A DNA stretch of 64,000 bases from Bufo bufo (taxonomy: Eukaryota; Chordata; Amphibia; Anura; Bufonidae), in assembly GCF_905171765.1 (NCBI RefSeq), contig NC_053397.1:3800946-3864945 (forward strand), given 5' to 3'. The stretch's first letter is position 1. The number at the start of each line of letters is the position of its first letter. The position numbers and the translations under genes are program-made. Below, one piece after another: positions 58,154 through 64,000 of this stretch. The notes beneath the pieces were generated by a model. It saw only the letters and a list, made by a program, of their open reading frames with translations. It was not told where the DNA came from and made no database searches.

Positions 58154-61100
58154 GCTCTCCACAGTGCTTCACCCCTACATCTCCTCCTCATCTCTGTCTA
58201 CCATCCTACCTGTACTCTCCACAGTACTGTCTACCATCCTACATCTCCTCCTCATCTCTGTCTACCATCCTACCCGTGCTCTCCACAGTGCTGCACCCCC
58301 TACATCTCCTCCTCATCTCTGTCTACCATCCTACCTGTGCTCTCCACAGTGCTGCACCCCCTACATCTCCTCCTCATCTCTGTCTACCACCCTACCTGTA
58401 CTCTCCACAGTGCTTCACCCCTACATCTCCTCCTCATCTCTGTCTACCATCCTAGCCGTGCTCTCCACAATGCTGCACCTTCCTACATCTCCTCCTCATC
58501 TCTGTCTACCATCCTACCTGTACTCTCCACAGTGCTGCACCCCCTACATCTCCTCCTCATCTCTGTCTACCATCCTACCTGTACTCTCCACAGTGCTGCA
58601 CCCCCTACATCTCCTCCCTTATCTCTGTCTACCATCCTACCTGTGCTCTCCACAGTGCTTCACCCCTACATCTCCTCCTCATCTCTGTCTACCATCCTAG
58701 CTGTGCTCTCCACAGTGCTGCACCCCCTACATCTCCTCCTCATCTCTGTCCACCATCCTACCTGTACTCTCCACAGTGCTGCACCCCCTACATCTCCTCC
58801 TCATCTCTGTCTACCATCCTACCTGTACTCTCCACAGTGCTGCACCCCCTACATCTCCTCCCTTATCTCTGTATACCATCCTACCTGTGCTCTCCACAGT
58901 GCTTCACCCCTACATCTCCTCCTCATCTCTGTCTACCATCCTAGCTGTGCTCTCCACAATGCTGCACCTTCCTACATCTCCTCCTCATCTCTGTCTACCA
59001 TCCTACCTGTGCTCTCCACAGTGCTGCACCTCCTACATCTCCTCCTCATCTCTGTCTACCATCCTAGCCGTGCTCTCCACAGTGCTGCACCCCCTACATC
59101 TCCTCCTCATCTCTGTCTACCATCCTACCTGTACTCTCCACAGTGCTGCACTCCTACATCTCCTCCTCATCTCCGTCTCCCATCCTACCTGTGCTCTCCA
59201 CAGTGCTGCACCCCTACATCTCCTCCTCATCTCTGTCTACCATCCTACCTGTACTCTCCACAGTGCTGCACCCCCTACATCTCCTCCTCATCTCTGTCTA
59301 CCATCCTACCTGTACTCTCCACAGTGCTGCACCCCCTACATCTCCTCCTCATCTCTGTCTACCATCCTACCTGTACTCTCCACAGTGCTGCACTCCTACA
59401 TCTCCTCCTCATCTCCGTCTCCCATCCTACCTGTGCTCTCCACAGTGCTGCACCCCTACATCTCCTCCTCATCTCTGTCTACCATCCTACCTGTACTCTC
59501 CACAGTGCTGCACTCCTACATCTCCTCCTCATCTCCGTCTACCATCCTACCTGTACTCTCCACAGTGCTGCACCCCCTACATCTCCTCCTCATCTCTGTC
59601 TACCATACTACCTGTACTCTCCACAGTGCTGCACCCCCTACATCTCCTCCTCATCTCTGTCTACCATCCTACCCATGCTCTCCACAGTACTGTCTACCAT
59701 CCTACCTGTACTCTCCACAGTGCTGCACCTCCTACATCTCCTTCTCATCTCTGTCTACCATCCTACCTGTACTCTCCACAGTGCTGAACCCCCTACATCT
59801 CCTCCTCATCTCTGTCTACCATCCTACCTGTGCTCTCCACAGTGCTGCACCTCCTACATCTCCTCCTCATCTCTGTCTACCATCCTACCCATGCTCTCCA
59901 CAGTACTGTCTACCATCCTACCTGTACTCTCCACAGTGCTGCACCCCTACATCTCCTCCTCATCTCTGTCTACCATCCTACCTGTACTCTCCACAGTGCT
60001 GCACCTCCTACATCTCCTCCTCATCTCTGTCTACCATCCTACCTGTACTCTCCACAGTGCTGCACCCCCTACATCTCCTCCTCATCTCTGTCTACCATCC
60101 TACCCATGCTCTCCACAGTACTGTCTACCATCCTACCCGTGCTCTCCACAGTGCTGCACCCCTACATCTCCTTCTCATCTCTGTCTACCATCCTACCTGT
60201 ACTCTCCACAGTGCTGCACCCCTACATCTCCTCCTCATCTCTGTCTACCATCCTACCCGTGCTCTCCACAGTGCTGCACCCCTACATCTCCTCCTCATCT
60301 CTGTCTACCATCCTACCCATGCTCTCCACAGTGCTGCACCCCTACATCTCCTTCTCATCTCTGTCTACGATCCTACCTGTACTCTCCACAGTGCTGCACC
60401 CCTACATCTCCTCCTCATCTTTTGTCTACCATCCTACCCGTGCTCTCCACAGTGCTGCACCCCTACATCTCCTTCTCATCTCTGTCTACCATCCTACCCA
60501 TGCTCTCCACAGTGCTGCACCCCCTACATCTCCTCCTCATCTCTGTCTACCATCCTACCTGTACTCTCCACAGTGTTGCACCCCCTACATCTCCTCCTCA
60601 TCTCTGTCTACCATCCTACCTGTGCTCTCCACAGTGTTGCACCTCCTACATCTCCTCCTCATCTCTGTCTACCATCCTACCTGTACTCTCCACAGTGCTG
60701 CACCTCCTACATCTCCTCCTCATCTCTGTCTACCATCCTACCCGTACTCTCCACAGTGCTGCACCTCCTACATCTCCTCCTCATCTCTGTCTACCATCCT
60801 ACCCGTGCTCTCCACAGTGCTGCACCCCCTACATCTCCTCCTCATCTCTGTTTACCATCCTACCTGTGCTCTCCACAGTGCTGCACCTCCTACATCTCCA
60901 CCTCATCTCTGTCTACCATCCTACCTGTACTCTCCACAGTGCTGCACCTCCTACATCTCCTCCTCATCTCTGTCTACCATCCTATCTGTGCTCTCCACAG
61001 TGCTGCACCTCCTACATCTCCTCCTCATCTCTGTCTACCATCCTACTTGTACTCTCTACAGTGCTGCACCCCCTACATCTCCTCCCTCATCTCTGTCTAC

Positions 61101-64000
61101 CATCCTACCTGTACTCTCCACAGTGCTGCACCCTACATCTCCTCCCTCATCTCTGTCTACCATCCTACCTGTACTCTCCACAGTGCTGCACTCCTACATC
61201 TCCTCCTCATCTATGTCTACCATCCTACCTGTGCTCTCCACAGTGCTGCACCCCCTACATCTCCTCCTCATCTGTCTACCATCCTACCTGTACTCTCCAC
61301 AGTGCTGCACCTCCTACATCTCCTCCTCATCTCTGTCTACCATCCTACCTGTGCTCTCCACAGTGCTGCACCTCCTACATCTCCTCCTCATCTCTGTCTA
61401 CCATCCTACCCATGCTCTCCACAGTGCTGCACCCCCTACATCTCCTCATTTCTGTCTACCACCCTACCTGTGCTCTCCACAGTACTGCACCTCCTACATC
61501 TTCTCATCTCTCTCTACCACCCTACCTGTGCTCTCCACAGTGCTGCACCCCCCTACATCTCCTCCTCATCTCTGTCTACCATCCTACCTGTGCTCTCTAC
61601 AGTACTGTCTACCATCCTACCCGTGCTCTCCACAGTGCTACACCCCCTACATCTCCTCCTCATCTCTGTCTACCATCCTACCCAAGCTATCCACAGTGCT
61701 ACATCTCCTCCTCATCTCTGTCTACCATCCTACCTGTGCTCTCCACAGTGCTGCACCCCTACATCTCCTCCTCATCTCTGTCTACCATCCTACCCATGCT
61801 CTCCACAGTGCTGCACCCCCTACATCTCCTCATTTCTGTCTACCACCCTACCTGTGCTCTCCACAGTACTGCACCTCCTACATCTCCTCATCTCTCTCTA
61901 CCACCCTACCTGTGCTCTCCACAGTGCTGCACCCCCCTACATCTCCTCCTCATCTCTGTCTACCATCCTAACTGTGCTCTCTACAGTACTGTCTACCATC
62001 CTACCCGTGCTCTCCACAGTGCTACACCCCCTACATCTCCTCCTCATCTCTGTCTACCATCCTACCCAAGCTATCCACAGTGCTACATCTCCTCCTCATC
62101 TCTGTCTACCATCCTACCTGTGCTCTCCACAGTGCTGCACCCCTACATCTCCTCCTCATCTCTGTCTACCATCCTACCTGTGCTCTTCACAGTGCTGCAC
62201 CCCCTACATCTCCTCCTCATCTCTGTCTACCATCCTACCCATGCTCTCCACAGTGCTGCACCCCTACATCTCCTCCTCATCTCTGTCTACCATCCTACCT
62301 GTGCTCTCCACAGTGCTGCACCCCCTATATCTCCTCCTCATCTCTGTCTACCATCCTACCTGTACTCTCCACAGTGCTGCACCCCTACATCTCCTCATCT
62401 CTGTCTACCATCCTACCTGTGCTCTCCACAGTGCTGCACCCCCTACATCTCCACCTCATCTCTGTCTACCATCCTACCTGTACTCTCCACAGTGCTGCAC
62501 CTCCTACATCTCCTCCTCATCTCTGTCGACCATCCTATCTGTGCTCTCCACAGTGCTGCACCTCCTACATCTCCTCCTCATCTCTGTCTACCATCCTACT
62601 TGTACTCTCTACAGTGCTGCACCTCCTACATCTCCTCCTCATCTCTGTCTACCATCCTACCTGTGCTCTCCACAGTGCTGCACCCCTACATCTCCTCCTC
62701 ATCTCTGTCTACCATCCTACCTGTACTCTCCACAGTGCTGCACCTCCTACATCTCCTCCTCATATCTGTCTACCATCCTACCTGTGCTCTCCACAGTGCT
62801 GCACCTCCTACATCTCCTCCTCATCTCTGTCTACCATCCTACCTGTGCTCTCCACAGTGCTGCACCCCCTACATCTCCTCCTCATCTCTGTCGACCATCC
62901 TATCTGTGCTCTCCACAGTGCTGCACCTCCTACATCTCCTCCTCATCTCTGTCTACCATCCTACCCGTGCTCTCCACAGTGCTGCACCCCTACATCTCCT
63001 CCTCATCTCTGTCTACCATCCTACCCATGCTCTCCACAGTGCTGCACCCCTACATCTCCTCCTCATCTCTGTCTACCATCCTACTTGTACTCTCTACAGT
63101 GCTGCACCCCCTACATCTCCTCCTCATCTCTGTCTACCATCCTACCCATGCTCTCCACAGTGCTGCACCCCTACATCTCCTCCTCATCTCTGTCTACCAT
63201 CCTACCTGTGCTCTCCACAGTGCTGCACCCCCTACATTTCCTCCTCATCTCTGTCTACCATCCTACCTGTGCTCTCCACAGTGCTGCACCCCCTACATCT
63301 CCTCCTCATCTCTGTCTACAATCCTACCTGTGCTCTCCACAGTGCTGCACCTCCTACATCTCCTCCTCATCTCTGTCTACCATCCTACCTGTGCTCTCCA
63401 CAGTGCTGCACCCCCTACATCTCCTCCTCATCTCTGTCTACCATCCTACCTGTGCTCTCCACAGTGCTACACCTCGTACATCTCCTCCTCATCTCTGTCT
63501 ACCATCCTACCTGTGCTCTCCACAGTGCTGCACCCCCTACATCTCCTCCCTCATCTCTGTCTACCATCCTACCCGTGCTCTCCACAGTGGTGCACCTCCT
63601 ACATCTCCTCCTCATCTCTGTCTACCATCCTACCCGTGCTCTCCACAGTGCTGCACCTCCTACATCTCCTCATCTCTGTCTACCATCCTACCTGTGCTCT
63701 CCACAGTACTGCACCCCCTACATCTCCTCCTCATATCTGTCTACCATCCTACCTGTACTCTCCACAGTGCTGCACCCCCTACATCTCCTCCTCATATCTG
63801 TCTACCATCCTACCTGTACTCTCCACAGTGCTGCACCTCCTACATCTCCTCCCCATCTCTGTCTACCACCCTACCTGTGCTCTCCACAGTGCTGCACCTC
63901 CTACATCTCCTCCTCATCTCTGTCTACCATCCTACCCGTACTCTCCACAGTGCTGCACCTCCTACATCTCCTCCTCATCTCTGTCTACCATCCTACCCGT
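58154..64000. repeat. 61-bp minisatellite array D, about 95 copies, runs off the window
   Basis: The unit is CTCTCCACAGTGCTGCACCC + CCTACATCTCCTCCTCATCT + CTGTCTACCATCCTACCTGTG, 57-62 bp. Common variants are ACCCGTG, ACCCATG, GTACTCTCC and a CCTCCCTC form. Shortened units such as CTCTCCACAGTACTGTCTACC (for example near 59680, 59905 and 61600) skip part of the repeat. One translated phase reads ALHSAAPP...SSSLSTILPVLSTVLH, matching the LINE frame just upstream. Long open frames (up to 713 codons) are by-products. Confidence 0.93.

Larger units (their letters stand above)
47274..64000 (+). other. GNAT1: GNAT1 intron 1, partial
   Basis: From the donor to the window end (16.7 kb) I find no sequence for the P-loop exon (GESGK), so intron 1 continues past the window if the gene is intact. 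About four fifths of it is minisatellite. Confidence 0.7.

Noticed and set aside
59830..61971. 713-codon Ser/Pro/Leu-rich open frame over array D
   Set aside because: Minisatellite by-product; the phase shifts with 60, 61 and 62-bp units, and the only meaningful match is to the LINE frame it derives from.

Overview
This window looks like vertebrate nuclear DNA, most likely from a frog or another amphibian with a large, repeat-rich genome. The evidence is a spliced rod-transducin alpha first exon at 47168-47273 in a background of Ngaro, Ty3/Gypsy, BEL/Pao, L2/CR1, Tc1/mariner and foldback MITE repeats. The amphibian assignment is inference from the repeat mix. No bacterial-type genes, operons, rRNA, tRNA or CRISPR were seen.

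Layout. 1-2290: the 3' part of an Ngaro-type tyrosine-recombinase retrotransposon (RNase H tail, recombinase, SGNH hydrolase), broken by frameshifts. 2291-3242: non-coding, with old repeat remnants. 3243-23053: one minus-strand Ty3/Gypsy chromovirus bounded by a CTGGG target duplication. It carries a BEL/Pao element in its 3' LTR, an L2 LINE fragment, a Tc1-like transposon, a foldback MITE and two solo LTRs. The BEL/Pao element holds an LTR-like insertion, which in turn holds a second, internally deleted Gypsy element. Most junctions have readable target duplications, so the order of events can be reconstructed. 23054-24004: unassigned.

24005-46650: a Tc1/mariner-like element split in two by a 21.5 kb tandem array of about 420 copies of a 51-bp unit. 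The unit matches, on the minus strand, the part of the Tc1 transposase gene that should lie at that point. I infer that the array arose by tandem amplification of an internal transposase segment.

46651-64000: the start of GNAT1. About 500 bp of upstream sequence separates the Tc1/array block from the start codon. Exon 1 (35 codons plus one base) ends at a GTGAGT donor, and the rest of the window is intron 1 (more than 16.7 kb, no exon 2 seen). The intron holds a foldback MITE, a decayed Tc1 copy, a 29-32-bp minisatellite split by a CR1-like LINE, a 26-bp minisatellite and a LINE remnant. The LINE remnant runs directly into a 61-bp minisatellite that appears to be an amplified piece of its own reading frame and continues past the window end.

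The only host gene supported is GNAT1. The very long open frames over the arrays are arithmetic consequences of unit length and are not reported as genes. Identifications of repeat families rest on motifs and on remembered family consensus sequences; no searches were run.
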